DNA from: Globodera rostochiensis
Taxonomy: Eukaryota > Nematoda > Chromadorea > Rhabditida > Heteroderidae
Assembly (NCBI GenBank): GCA_018350325.1
Contig: JAEVLN010000005.1
Coordinates: forward strand, 1,994,142 to 2,058,141
Direction of reading: 5' to 3'
Length of the DNA: 64,000 nt
Shown: positions 39,454-50,865 of the stretch, in pieces
How positions within the stretch are numbered: position 1 is the stretch's first letter
Layout: each line of letters begins with the position of its first letter
Translations under genes and position numbers: made by a program
The notes under the pieces: generated by a model
The model's input: the letters and a program-made list of their open reading frames with translations, nothing else
What the model was told of the DNA's origin: nothing
Databases searched by the model: none

Positions 39454-39840
39454 TAGGGTTGGACAAGACCGGATATTATCCGGGTCCCCCGGATAACGGT
39501 TCCACCGGTTCCTTGACACCCGGATACCGGTACCGGATAGTAATTTACAGCCGGATATCCGTCTTTTTGAAAATAATAATTAAATTTTATAAAAAATCAA
39601 ATTTCACGCAATTTTTGCCAAAGTAAATAAACGAATAAAATCAAATTCAATCAAGTTGGTTAGTTAATTCATTTGTCAAAACACTTCTTCATCTGAGGCG
39701 ACGGTCAAAGCGTACCCAGGAATTTTGGGGGGGGGGGGTAACCACCATTAGGGGCGCTTAACCCGCCCGGATCCAACCCCCGGATCCTGGACACCCGGAT
39801 ACCGGTCCCGGTTCCGGATACCCGTTCTTGTCCAACCCTA
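39454..39840. mobile_element. hAT-like MITE, 387 bp, 8-bp TSD
   Basis: Ends TAGGGTTGGACAAG and CTTGTCCAACCCTA, flanked by exact ATTGAAAC at 39446-39453 and 39841-39848. Subterminal CCGGATACCGG-type short palindromes lie near both ends. Shares ends with the 54-bp element at 29924. Confidence 0.88.
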
Positions 39841-40069
39841 ATTGAAACAATAAACAAAAGAATGGTTTCCATCAGTTTTGGGTGGGTTATGATGCAGGAG
39901 GTGAGAGATAATCGATCGTTCCATCGGAATTGTAAAAAGCTTTGATGTGATTCCGAGTCTGTGCCCCGAAACTGACATATTCCAAGTCGCGCCTCTCGTC
40001 GAGGAGTCCAATGATATATAAAAGAAGGCGAACCCCCTCAATTCACTTTTCCCAGAGGATTTTGTTGGC

Positions 40070-40215
40070 ACATGCAAACAGTGCTTTTTTTTTTGTTGCT
40101 CTGAGCCAGGGGTTCGAACCCGGTCGACTGTAAGGATGATTTCGCCGATTTTCGCTCGCACATATGGATTGATTTAAACTTTTTGTAAATTCTAAAAATG
40201 TTAAACCCCAATAGA
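40070..40215 (+). repeat. SINE-like repeat with B-box-like string
   Basis: GCTCTGAGCCAGGGGTTCGA followed by ACCCGG carries a B-box-like GGTTCGAACC. The following AAGGATGATTTC and CCGATTTTCG match the minus-strand copy at 8165-8400. No tRNA cloverleaf was recognised. Confidence 0.45.
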
Positions 40216-40567
40216 AAGGATAATAACAGCTGCGAACATGTCATTCTGAAACTGAAACCGGCAATCCTGCAGAATGGGGGTCCCTAATTCATTTTTTGTT
40301 ATTTCAGCTAAAAATTTATATTCGGGTGTTTTGGCGCGGATCATGAATATGACATCAGATTTTGTCTAATAACCATTTATGCTTGTGCCCCAACCTGGAC
40401 AACAACACTGGAAGCATTTAATGTCGTAATTTTATTCTGAAATCAGATCATCGACCAGACAGCGGAAGTTTTAAGTCCATAAACAAACAGAAGAATATAA
40501 GCGCAGAATATACAGTCATTTAATGAACGAATTTGCGACACAATTATTTCATCCCTTTTATGAACAC

Positions 40568-43352
40568 TCATCCGGCTTCGGCGAGGAGGTCCGCGGTTCC
40601 ATCTAAAACATCACCAAAATATTAAAAAAGCAAAGCCAAAAAAACTGCCAACCATCGGTGACACGAGCGGAAAAATGGCGGACAACTGACTGCACGAAAA
40701 TGAGCGCTTGCGAGTGCCGCGCATGCCCTCGCCGATCTTGTGGGAAGGCGTCGCCTGAAGAGGTTGCTGCTGCATGTCGCCATGCAATTTCAACGCGCGC
40801 ACAGCCGTCCGACCGGCGCCCATAGTGGCGCAACCAAACACATTACGGCGAGAAGCGGAAGAAGGCGCAGAACGACCCGGCGTTGTCGGCCTCGACGGAG
40901 TTGAAAATTGCTTAAACAAATAAAATAGGAGACGGGCTTTCTTTGAATTTGGCTGTTTTTAGTGCGCGGACCCCCCCCCCGGCCCCAACCCGCCATTTAC
41001 CCGCGTGTTACTTAATTGCAACATAGATGCCCAAGGGGGGGGTCAGACCCCCCCCCCCAACGCCGCACTTGGGCACTCCCCACTGTAACAACCTCGCACC
41101 AAAATCCCAAAATTTTGAAAAAGAAAATTTTTTCTCAGCGTAGGGAAAAAAAAGAGAGAAATAACATCGCAAATGTAAATTTTGGACCAATTTTTCTTAA
41201 CAAATTGAGCCAAAATGTCAAAAAATTTTCCCGGCGGCGCCTATCGGCGCCGCCGGACCTCTCCCATTCCTAAAAAGCATCAAAAAATAAGCGAATTTTT
41301 AAAATTTCGGTCGCAAATCTGTTAACAAATTGAGTAAAAAATTCCAAAATTTTCTCGGCGGCGCCTATCGGCACCGCCGACTCACCCGCCCCCTCGCCTC
41401 AAAAGTAGTTGAAAAAATCACGCGCGAAAAAAACTGCCGGCGCTCAGTTGGCTTGCCATTTGAGCGCCGGTGCTCTGGCGTACAACATCGCACGCGAAGT
41501 CGCGGCAACCCCACCCCTACCCCCCCCTAACATCGCACCTCGCAGTGCTCGAGCCGACCCCCCCCCCTTGGGCATCTATGAATTGCAAATAAAAAAAGAT
41601 AATGATTTATGCAAATTTGTAGCGCCGTGTTGTTTTAAACTGTAACGCGTTTAATCCTATACTTTTCGAATACGTTAATTTATAGGCCATACGAACCTTT
41701 TGAGCCTTCTGCACTTCTTTGTCTTGCTGGTATCCTTGCATCACTGACTTTGCGTACTGATCCGCTCGCTTTCCATCAACGACAATGTCGTCAACACTGA
41801 ACTGCTTCACATACTCGTCGCAGAGTTCACGAAGTTCATCCAACAACTTCGGAACTTTTTGTTCGACCATTTTCCTTTGCTGATTCCGAGATTTTATTTT
41901 ACTTTTTGAAGACATTAAACAACCTTAAGCTTTGTGTTCAGACTTCCGGCCCGATTCTTATAGAAAGATGCGCGGCATACGCGTCTTTCGGTGTCCAACT
42001 TTTGCTTCCAGCTCGCCATCCATTCGTTCAATTTGTCAAAGACAGGCTTTGCACGTTCGTATACCTCTTGACGGGCTCGAACTTCTTCCTCCAGACTTTG
42101 CAGTTGGCTTTCATTGAGGAGCTCTGACAATAATTAATTATAAAATAAAAAGAAAAACGATAACATACTCAGGTTAGGCTTCGTCGGATATTCCGTGGAG
42201 AGCGGCGGTCGAAAACATTTTGTGGCCAAATCATCCAATTTGACAATGAGCTCATCGTAGCGGAAGGCGACCTGCTCAATCCACGCGTCGTATTGGTCTT
42301 TCAGCTAAAACCTCATTAGATTGAAACGGATAGACGTATTGGGCTTAAATCACCCACCCGTTGGTTGATGGCGCCCATCTTTTTCAGAACCTCCGATGAC
42401 AACACAACCGAATGATTGTGCAGATCGATGCGCAGGCAATGAAGGTCGTCCTCTCCGATGCTGTTGTTGGCCGGCAGCTGGATGGACTCGTAAATGCTAA
42501 ACAAATACAATTTTATTTTGACTTTTGACAAAGAACGGAACAAACCGTTTGCTTTCCGCCTGAAGTTGAAGTGCTTTCTCAAGCCGTTTGTTGAACAGGC
42601 TGCGCACCGTCTTGATCTCGTCATTCAGTTTGCCGAGCTCAGCTTCTGTCAAAATCTAAAGAAAGAATACCCATCAGCCTTTTTTTTTAAATTTCCGAAT
42701 ACTCTGTCATGGACTCCTTCGACAGAATGAGCCATCGTTCCGGTCTGAACACACAACGCCTCATACTTCTCGTACAGAGTAATTTGTCTTCCAACGATTT
42801 CCTCCCTTTTAACGACCAATCGGTTCATTTCCGTGTCGAGCGCTTTCAACTAAACGTGAAAAACAAAAAATATCGCAAGCAATTAGCAATAAATACCAAT
42901 GCAATGGAGTCGGGAGGATAAAGCGATTCTTCGAAAGATGGCAAAGCCAAAAACTTTCTCAGATTGGACACCGCCTCTCGACGAGCTTCCAAATCAGCAA
43001 CGACATTTTGAATCATCTGAAACAAACAGCATAAAAGAACCTCCTTTCTCTCTTACTTCCTCTTCCGATGACCGAATGTCGCCCAACAAATTGTGAACAT
43101 ATTCGGAAGCTTGTTGTGCTCGATGTTCACGAGTTGGCATATCCATGTGGACCCGGTTCCAAAGCTCATTAAGACCGCGAAATGCACTCCGGATGGTACG
43201 AGCCAAATTTTCTGCAGAGTCTTCGACGCCAATTCTAAAAGGAGAAACGTTTTTAAATCATTGATTTTAAGAATAACAAAACAACGACCTCTGTCGTTGT
43301 GGAAATGAGTCGGGAGTGGAAGAAAGCGGACTGGCAAAGATGGAAGTTGCAT
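40568..43352 (-). CDS. PRC1/Ase1/MAP65 microtubule bundler, copy 2 (intact)
   Basis: Same exon plan as copy 1, from ATG 43352 (MQLPSLPVRFLPLP...) to stop 40568-40570. The exon at about 42710-42849 reads ALDTEMNRLVVKREEIVGRQ then TLYEKYEALCVQTGTMAHSV in one frame, using the ten bases missing from copy 1. It joins ILTEAELGKLNDEIKTVRSL, then LPANNSIGEDDLHCLRIDLH and the helical exons. The conserved PRC1 core FYKNRAGSLNTKLK/QRKMVEQKVPKLLDEL is intact (41870-42000). The basic tail is TPSRPTTPGRSAPSSASRR. An intron contains the MITE at 41022-41580. This is probably the functional spindle-midzone protein of the pair. The last small exon (DGTADLLAEAG) is inferred from an acceptor and a stop. Confidence 0.8.
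41022..41580. mobile_element. hAT-like MITE, 559 bp, with empty site in copy 1
   Basis: Ends CATAGATGCCCAAGGGG and CCCCTTGGGCATCTATG, flanked by exact AATTGCAA at 41014-41021 and 41581-41588. Copy 1 has a single AATTGCAA at the same place (about 25093-25100), which is the pre-insertion site. It carries two GC palindromes (about 41230 and 41356) and C/G runs just inside the ends. Confidence 0.93.
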
Positions 43353-43808
43353 TGTTTGTCGTTGACATTATTATATTGAAATCTCTGAACACAGCTTGGA
43401 GAGATAGTTTTAAATTTACAACAAACATCGGACCCCCAAATCCCGCATTACTAGAGTCTAAGTTCTTTAAAATTGTGAATGAACTTGGAATAATTAAAGG
43501 GATTTTTGAAATTAAAAACTAGCGGGTTACCCCCAACTCGTCCCAGACATCCCATCCCCACACGGTACGCAACTAATGTCCATCGCCCATAAAATTCCAT
43601 CTATTTTTTGATCTAAAACAATAAAACAAAACGAAATTGAAAACTACAATTAAATTGGTCAAATTTGTGGCGTCACTATGGGTCAAGCCCTGCAGCTGCA
43701 GCAGAGAAAACCCCCTGCCCATACATTTCGCCTTTTCCTTTCTTCCTCTAACCGTTCTCTTCTTTTGACGTTCTCTCCCACCTTTTCAACCATCAAAAAA
43801 GCATCACG

Positions 43809-44122
43809 CATTTCGATACTCATAATTTCTGTTTACATCACTTTTTTGATAAAACATCCATTCATTAGTTATAGTTAAAAATGTTTAAATTTCACAAATT
43901 TTTGAAAATTCTTCAAGCTCCACCAAAATTTGGTAAAGGTAAGAAGGGAGCACTAGAAGCACCTCTGCAGTTTTTTTTGTCTTCGTGGTTTTGTTCGTCG
44001 GGTTCCCCCACCGCAAAAAATTTAAAAAAAAAGCGGCGTTCAGCGCTACAGTTACAATTGTTTTCAAATTTAAAATTTTTAAATATATTTGTTTTTGTTT
44101 AGCTTGGCTGTGAAAATAAAAA
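43809..44122. other. 5' flank of casein kinase 2 beta
   Basis: AT-rich. An acceptor-like TTTTTGTTTAG ends at about 44102, 21 bases before the CK2 beta ATG. It could serve a 5'UTR intron or spliced-leader addition. A short frame from 43881 is not convincing. Confidence 0.4.
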
Positions 44123-45494
44123 ATGAGCAGTTCCGAAGAAGTTTCCTGGATCTCGTGGTTTTGTGGCCTGCGAGGCAATGACTTCTTTTGTGAAGTCTGT
44201 TTTAATTATTTTCGCGATATACCGATTTTTGCAGGTTGACGAGGAGTACATCCAGGACCGTTTCAACTTGACTGGCCTCTCCGAGCAAGTGCCACACTTT
44301 CGACAAGCACTCGACATGATTTTGGATTTGGAACCGGACGACGACTACGAAGAGGGTCAATCGGATTTAGTCGAACAAGCGGCCGAGGCAAGAAGAGCAA
44401 GAGAAATGCATAAAAACATGGGAATTTCAGATGCTCTACGGACTGATCCACGCGCGTTACGTGCTCACTAATCGTGGCATCCAACAAATGATGGAGAAGT
44501 GGAAGAACGAGGAGTTCGGCACATGTCCACGGGTCCATTGCGAAAATCAGCCCGTTCTGCCCATCGGTACTGTCCAATGGCGTAGCCAGGAAAAGTTATC
44601 GAGGGGGGGGGGGAAACTCGTTTATTAGGGGGTGCATTTTCCGTTTTACTCCATTTTTGGTTAAGGAATTTTCAAAAATGCAAATTTTTTGCGAATTCTG
44701 CTTAACTTTTAGGGAGGGGGGTTGGCGGTGCCGATAGGCGCCGCCGAGAAAATTTGATGACAATTTGTTAAGAAAATTAGAAATTATAAAGTGAAAAACA
44801 ATAGGGTCCCCCTATGGGTTTTTTTTTTCTCAAATTTCATTTCGGAGGGGAGGGGGTAATTCCTCCCCCCCTGGCTACGCCACTGGTACTGTCGCTGATA
44901 TTTGTTCAGAATTAATTCGGTCGTTTAGGTCTTTCGGACGTTGTCGGCGAGTGCATGGTCCGCGTTTATTGTCCTCGTTGCTGCGATGTTTACGTGCCGC
45001 GCTCTTCCAAGCATCAGCACACCGACGGCGCCTATTTTGGTCAGTCAAATTCACTGCTTTCATTCCTTTTCGAAAATATCCTCACTAAGGTACGGGTTTC
45101 CCTCACATGTTCTTCTTCGTCCATCCTGGGCTTAGACCCAAACGCCCTAACAAGCAGTATGTGCCGAGGCAAGTCCATTCACACTTTCAGTTTAAGTGAT
45201 TTATTTTTAAGGTTGTATGGCTTCAAAATCAGCCCCATGGCCTACCAATTGCAGGCAAGTGGAGATGCTTGGGGTGTGTTTCAAAGATGTTAATGGATCT
45301 TTTTGTTAGTATTACCAAAGCCAATCTCCAGTCGGCGTTGTTCAAAGCACTGCTCAACAGCAGGTTTTCTCTGATTTCAAATTCGAAAAAACAAATTTAA
45401 GGCTGCCTCTTCACAGCAAGCGAACCAATCTGTCGGACAAAATCAGCTTCTGAATAACGGTGGACGGCAAAGTATGGACGCATTTGACGATTAA
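44123..45494 (+). CDS. kin-10: casein kinase 2 regulatory subunit beta
   Basis: Regulatory dimer subunit of the CK2 Ser/Thr kinase. ATG 44123; the N-terminus [19 protein letters not shown] is the conserved autophosphorylation region. Then [20 protein letters not shown], the acidic [13 protein letters not shown] loop, and [20 protein letters not shown]. The zinc ribbon has [15 protein letters not shown] and [19 protein letters not shown]. The end reads [39 protein letters not shown]. The usual SPVKTIR tail is replaced by a Gln/Asn-rich tail ending QSMDAFDD (stop 45492-45494). Introns: 44195-44234 (approximately), 44388-44430 (GC-AG), 44567-44928 (holds a MITE), about 45037-45089, 45169-45211 (GC-AG), 45255-45309 (GC-AG) and about 45364-45401. 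Conserved residues on both sides fix these splice sites well. Confidence 0.95.
44575..44885. mobile_element. hAT-like MITE, 311 bp, at a 5' splice site
   Basis: Ends CAATGGCGTAGCCAGG and CCTGGCTACGCCACTG, with exact GTACTGTC at 44567-44574 and 44886-44893. The first GTACTGTC begins with the GT donor of the CK2 beta intron, so the target duplication copied the donor. It contains a GC palindrome at about 44724 and G runs. Without the element and one duplicate the intron would be 43 bp. Confidence 0.93.
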
Positions 45495-45729
45495 TTGCAA
45501 TTGTCCGATCGTTTTGTGAGATTGTATGGACAACAACGAAAGTCGGACGAATGTTCTATGGTTTGTAACGAGATGCAAACACTGCCTTTTTGTCACATTT
45601 TGTTTTGAACTTAATAATATGCCTCTCGTTACGGGCCAAAATATTTAATTTGACTGTTTGTTCTCTCAAATCAAAAGACAGAGATTTATTGATAATAAAG
45701 CTTTGGTTGAAATTGTTATTTCGTTCTTT

Positions 45730-46237
45730 TTATTGTCCATTGCACAAATCCTCAGTGTTACAACAGCAAAAGCTGACGGGCACTCCGGAAATTACGGTGT
45801 TGACGCATTTGTTGCGAGACAATAGACATCTGAACATGGTTATGTTACGAGCGATGTGTTATTGCTCAAAGTCCAAAAAATTGTTCAAAGCGTCAAATTC
45901 CGTCTCTCCCTTAAACTGCGCTTTCATTTCTCAACCTGTAATAAGAGCATCCGGCCTTCGCTGCTTTGATTAACACCCCCGCCTCCGCCGTCACATTGTA
46001 GCAGTACTCATTGTCGTCCTTACATTCAAATTCCTCCCCACCGAAACTTTGCCCGCGCACAATTTTGAAACCCTTCAAAGAAAAGAAATTGGAACTTTGC
46101 AAGAATTCCTAAAATTTCACTGTGAAGCAACGAATGGCGTCGACGGTGGCCATCATTAGGAGAAGCGAGGAAAGCAATGTGAGAAGGAGTAGGAAACGCC
46201 GCGAATGCGAGGGGAAAACGGAACAATTTGAGGACAT
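45730..46237 (-). CDS. secreted Ly6/uPAR-like three-finger protein
   Basis: Three exons, 46121-46237, 45936-46072 and 45730-45829, splice in frame to a protein of about 117 residues. The N-terminus has a basic stretch, then a hydrophobic signal segment (RRFLLLLTLLSSLLLMMATV) before the mature start DAIRC. The mature part reads RCFTGFKIVRGQSF, FECKDDNEYCYNVTAEAG, AAKAGCSYYRC, RNKC, and ends FCCCNTEDLCNGQ. The Cys spacing and the terminal CC..xxxLCN pattern are typical of Ly6/three-finger domains that are abundant in nematodes. NVTA is a possible N-glycosylation site. There is no clear GPI or membrane anchor after LCNGQ, so secretion is likely. The function is unknown; in parasitic species such proteins may act at host or cuticle surfaces, but that is only inference. 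Confidence 0.8.
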
Positions 46238-46760
46238 TATAAGTTTAGTAACGGCCTAAACAAAATCAGTCAAAAGGAAGGGAAGGACTTTTTAAATTGA
46301 AAATTTGGAGGGTCTAACGGAACTTTGGCGATTGAAAAGTGTACTTACTTTCTCATTGATTGACCATCAAGGAAGACAATTAAGTGATAAAGAGTGAGTT
46401 AGCTGCCCACCAATCAGACAACGAAAACAAATCAATCTGTCCCATCCATTCATTCGCCTATTTATTTGGGAAGAACAAAAAGGGACAATCAAAGAAATGA
46501 GAAAGACCGGCCGGGGACGAGGGGGAGGAGGTGGGCCAACGAATGCCTCCCCCCCCCCCCCCCCGATTGGACGACTAAACATCCATTCCCCGTCCGGACT
46601 GATTTAACGAGTCAAAATATTTTGGTAATCATTCATTTTATTTACACATCAAATTAAAATTGCTATAATTGGGGGTTCAGCTTCAAAAGACAACCAAATC
46701 AAGGAGAACAAAACAAATGGGTTTGAATACTTGAAAAAATGAATCAGGCCCGAAGACCAT

Positions 46761-49700
46761 TCAATCCTCTGTCTCATCTTTGTCCGATGGCCCAGTCTCC
46801 GACTTTCTCGGCCTCTTCGTCAATGGCTGCCCAACGCCAAAGTCCGCCATGTCTTTCGTTTCCTCCCTTTCCCTTTTGATGGTCGCTGTCTTTTCCTCAC
46901 TTTTTGCCGCTGTTTGAGGCACGCCAATCAAACGACGTACGCCACTCATTGTGAGTCCAGACGGGTGCTGCTCCAACTCGGGGTTCAGAATGTGTTCAAT
47001 GGTGAAGTTAGCCGTATAATCGGGTGCCCAACTCCAGTGGAAAGAGATAGCACCGTTGTGAGGGTGACCATCCGGGTAGGAAGCTCTAAAGCACTTTTGA
47101 AGCTTTTTACTGGAGAAGCTTAGCACCTGAGATCGTTTGGAAAATACCCCACAAGGGAATCGTAGAAATTTGTGCATTGACTTTGCTCTGTTGAGACCCC
47201 TGGCCTGGGCTTAACTTCCTCCCGGTTGCACTCATTTCGCGTCAGCATAAAATTGGCTAAAATTTGGGAATTCGCCTTTGCTTTTTGTTTTCTGACGTGA
47301 GTTTCAATAATTGATTTATGTGGCTCAGTCTGTGCTGTTTCTCTGCCCACAATCCCATTAATGAGTGCCGATCACTCATTTTCGGAACTGTGAAAGCATC
47401 AGCACACATTTGTTGCCGATTTCAGGACCCCTGCACAATTCATCACTGCCATCTCTTCTAATACCAATAATTCGTCAGAAACTCACGGTTGAGAACATTT
47501 TGTATCCGAACCCCGTGGCACTCGAGAAAGTACTTTTTAGGAGGATTTTGGGGCTCTCGACGATCGTTGCGTGCCCATACCGGAAAAAAAGCAACTCGGG
47601 AGCCTTTGTGTTGCCGAACAATGAATTTTTGTTCCGTCAACGCCTTCATCCGCATAGGTTCAGCCACAATTAGCTCGGCAAATGTATCATAGCTTAAGAA
47701 ATTAAAACCTTTTCTATCAAACAATGACAAGTTTCACGTGTATCGCGAAAATTCCATGCCGCCACGACCACCACGTCCTTTGTTGGGATTCTTTTCAAAA
47801 ATTCCTCTCCGCGTTTGGAGACGGTTCACCACCGCGGCAAACTTCCGCACGGCCGCATTCCTGGCCTTCAAGTCCATTTCGGAAACGTCGTCTTCGTTCA
47901 GCACCGCCGCGTCCAATACCCAAAGGCATTTTCCTAGCGGATGCATACTTTTGCCAGTGTCTTCGTAAAGCGTTGTGCATTGGACGAGCAAAATTGTGCT
48001 TTTCGGAAGTGTGACGTTTATCGATTGAAAGGCTTCAAAGTAGTTGCCGTTTCGTCGATGCATCATCAGCAAAGTTTTGTGCTGAATGGGATAAATGCGG
48101 GGAGGGGATTCACATTCTGAAAGTTCACCCCCGCGATGGAGACCAACAACACTTGACTGTCGGGATCACGTTCCGGCATAAGCAGTGCTCTCATCTCGGC
48201 GGCGTCAGAACATCGCTGCAGCACATCCTCCGTGAAACGAGCAATTTGCCTTTTGATAGGGAAATGGACCCTCTGAAAGGGATGGAATTACAATACAACC
48301 GTCGGCGATGCGTCACACAAGAAAAGATGGGCGAAACCCAAATAAATGTTTCGATAAAAAAATGCAAAATAACGGAACTTCCGCTCATCTCAGATGGCAA
48401 AATGCATACGTCTCCGCTGTATCGTCTGAACAGATCGCCCACAGTTTCGGGCCGTTGGTTCTGCGACATTTGCCTCTCTTCCTCCATTTGCCCAGAAGTT
48501 CTGTTCCGGTTAAAACGCGGAGTGTCTTTGGGCCGCTCAAAGTCAGGCAAGTCCCAGTATTTCAGTGCATCCTCACGCAGTTTGGCCTGGTCCTGATCGA
48601 AAGTGCCCGGGTTGGACGCGAAATGTCTGTACTTCTTCAGGTAGAAAACTTGACGTCGAGCTATTCTAAAATGAATTCTTTTAACTTAAAAATTTTTAAA
48701 AACCCAATAAACAAAAAAGGAAAAGCCCATTAAATCAAACAAATCTTATCGCTTGCTGACAAAACGCACTCTTCAATGCTGGTCCGAATGTATTCCATGA
48801 AATTGTCATCGCCACGAATCAACTCGTCGGGCACCAATTCCATAACGTCCTCCTTCTTCCTCTCCATAGTTTCCATTCGATTGTTTACTTCCACCAAATA
48901 CTTTTTCACTTTGCTTGACCCAAACGAATTCAAACTCTCGCAAAAAATATATCTTAAAATGGCAACAAAAAAAATGAAGAAACGCAGTGGAAAAACCTTT
49001 CTGAATTGGCGGGTCGGGAAGTGATCGGTTTGTGAAGAGAGATGCGCTCAAAAGAGAGATACCTGAAAGTTAGGGATGGGACACGAATTGAGTTGAAGAA
49101 AGCCCCACAAATGTTCCAATTTGGAAAGGTCAAAATTCGTAATAAAATTAAATTCAGCTTTTGTTGCTAAACCCCTATTAGCTTTTATTGTGGCCTTGAA
49201 TGATTCCTTTTTTTTAAATTAGTGAAATGCTCACATCAAATAAATGAGACCAATCGAAAATGGCGTGAACACATCGAACAGTTTGCAGAGAAAATTGCCG
49301 CCTTTTTCTGCGACTATCGCATTTTTTTCGCCATTTTCCGCTTTGACTGGCCGCGTTTCCGTCCGACATAACGACAGTCCAACAATGAATTGGCACAAAT
49401 AAATGCGCTTGGAGAGGACCTCCTGAAGGTTTTCTTGTCCTTCCACTGAGAAACCGCCATCGCACATCACCAAATGGACTCCTAGAAAAGAAGAGAAAAA
49501 TAGCTAAGACTAAACGCTTTCTCCTCACCAGTGTGGATGCGATCGTCTACAAATTTCTCCAATGACTCCAAATTGTCCGGGTTCGTCACGTCCCCGTCCC
49601 CGTTGACCCCGTAGAAAGTCTCAAAGTAATCGGACGACGCTGCTTTAAAGCGCTCCAACTTGAAATCGTCCTTTCCTGAAAACCCGTCACCTTCTCTTAA

Positions 49701-50865
49701 AAAACATTGCCAAACCTGCCAAAGTGAAGCCGAACCCTTTGGCGTTGTAATACGCCTTTCGCCAAAGCATATATTCGCTGAAACCACCGGGCCCTGCGCA
49801 AACATCGGCAAAGTAAAAAGGAGGAGAAAACCTGAAAAAGGAGCGCGAGGGGCTTTAAAAACCAAACAAAAAAAGACCTATCAACATTGTAACGGTCCTT
49901 GTCGTTGATCGGATTTTTGGCCAACCTTCTCTCCTCATCAAATTCCCAGCTAAGACGCCACTCAAAAATCTTGTCCAGATTGGCCGTTTTCATCGCAGCC
50001 CTATAAATTATGCATAACGCTAAAAACAGTCATTTTAGTATTCGCGAAGTTTGTAAGAATACAGTCAGTATAGATGATTGTATTGTTAACAGGAGGATTG
50101 TAATCAAAGCCAAAGCCTTATCCTTTCATGGAACTGGAACCATCCCCAGCCGACCCCAATATACAGTTTTAAAAAAACGATGATATTCTACCTGTTCTGA
50201 AAGAACCCTGCCTTTACGGTCTCGTATGGATTAGCTCGCGACCTGGCCGCATCCAATTCTTTGCGCTCCATTGTATCAAAGACATTTTTGGCTTCGATTA
50301 GTTCAGAGATCAGTCCCTTGGAACAATATCGATCTTGTTTTCCGAATTGCTCATCTTTTGTGATTGGCTAAAAAAAGTTTCGAGAGGAAGTTGCAGAATT
50401 TGTGCGAACGGTGCCCAGTGTGATCCATTCTTCACTCAGCTGCTCAATCACGCTGTTCCGTTGACTTTCAGAGCATTCCAACCATTCTGGCGTTTCTTGC
50501 ACAGGTTTACTCTCTAATTCGCTGTTCAAAATTGACTCGAACTCCTTAAAGCTAATGTAAGTTTTTTTTAACATCAAAGGGGAGCAGATTCTCCCCGAAA
50601 ACAAAGAGTCGCTATTTTATTCGACTTGCTTTTTGATGCTGCTCGGTTTCAATGCCAAGCCCACGACGTCCAATTCTGCTTCTAGGCACAATGGGCGCTG
50701 TTATTCCTTGTTTGTTTTTACCCAGCCCTTCGCCATGGGCGAATCCCATCCTCTGAAAGAGTCAATGGCAGTCAGCGGTTAGTAATCTCGTAGCGAGTAA
50801 AAGACCTCCATTATCTTCATCGCTTTGCTGTCATTGCGCGTTTTATTTTCAGCCGGATTTTCCAT
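46761..50865 (-). CDS. CMTR1: cap-specific mRNA 2'-O-methyltransferase 1
   Basis: Methylates the ribose of the first transcribed nucleotide next to the m7G cap. ATG 50865. A G-patch starts [20 protein letters not shown] (50700-50760). A helical region with [11 protein letters not shown] is followed by [20 protein letters not shown] and [14 protein letters not shown] (catalytic Lys). SAM site [15 protein letters not shown], then [57 protein letters not shown] (catalytic Asp), [20 protein letters not shown] (catalytic Lys). Downstream, [19 protein letters not shown] and [15 protein letters not shown] match the family linker. The guanylyltransferase-like domain follows (about 47500-48200), and the C-terminus ends DKDETED at stop 46761. 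A Lys/Glu-rich stretch of about 15 residues interrupts SLCRT/GGNF. The minor exons between 46900 and 48700 were not all resolved. Confidence 0.9.

Larger units (their letters stand above)
39181..40372. other. intergenic with repeats
   Basis: Holds a short direct repeat (39217-39258, three units of TTTCACCGCCGGGAA), a MITE (39454-39840) and a SINE-like repeat (about 40070-40215). No gene seen. Confidence 0.55.
40373..43808. repeat. segmental duplication, copy 2
   Basis: Direct repeat of 24437-27310. It differs by the 559-bp MITE plus 8-bp target duplication at 41022-41588, a shorter poly-C tract (40971-40980), ten extra bases at 42757-42766 and scattered substitutions. The high identity in introns means a recent duplication, or collapsed haplotypes. 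Confidence 0.9.

Noticed and set aside
40090..40135. Possible tRNA gene from the GGTTCGAACCC string
   Set aside because: No acceptor-stem pairing, anticodon arm or A box could be built around it.
43881..44102. ATG frame upstream of CK2 beta
   Set aside because: Low-complexity, no domain, and an acceptor before the CK2 beta ATG explains the region as 5' flank or UTR.
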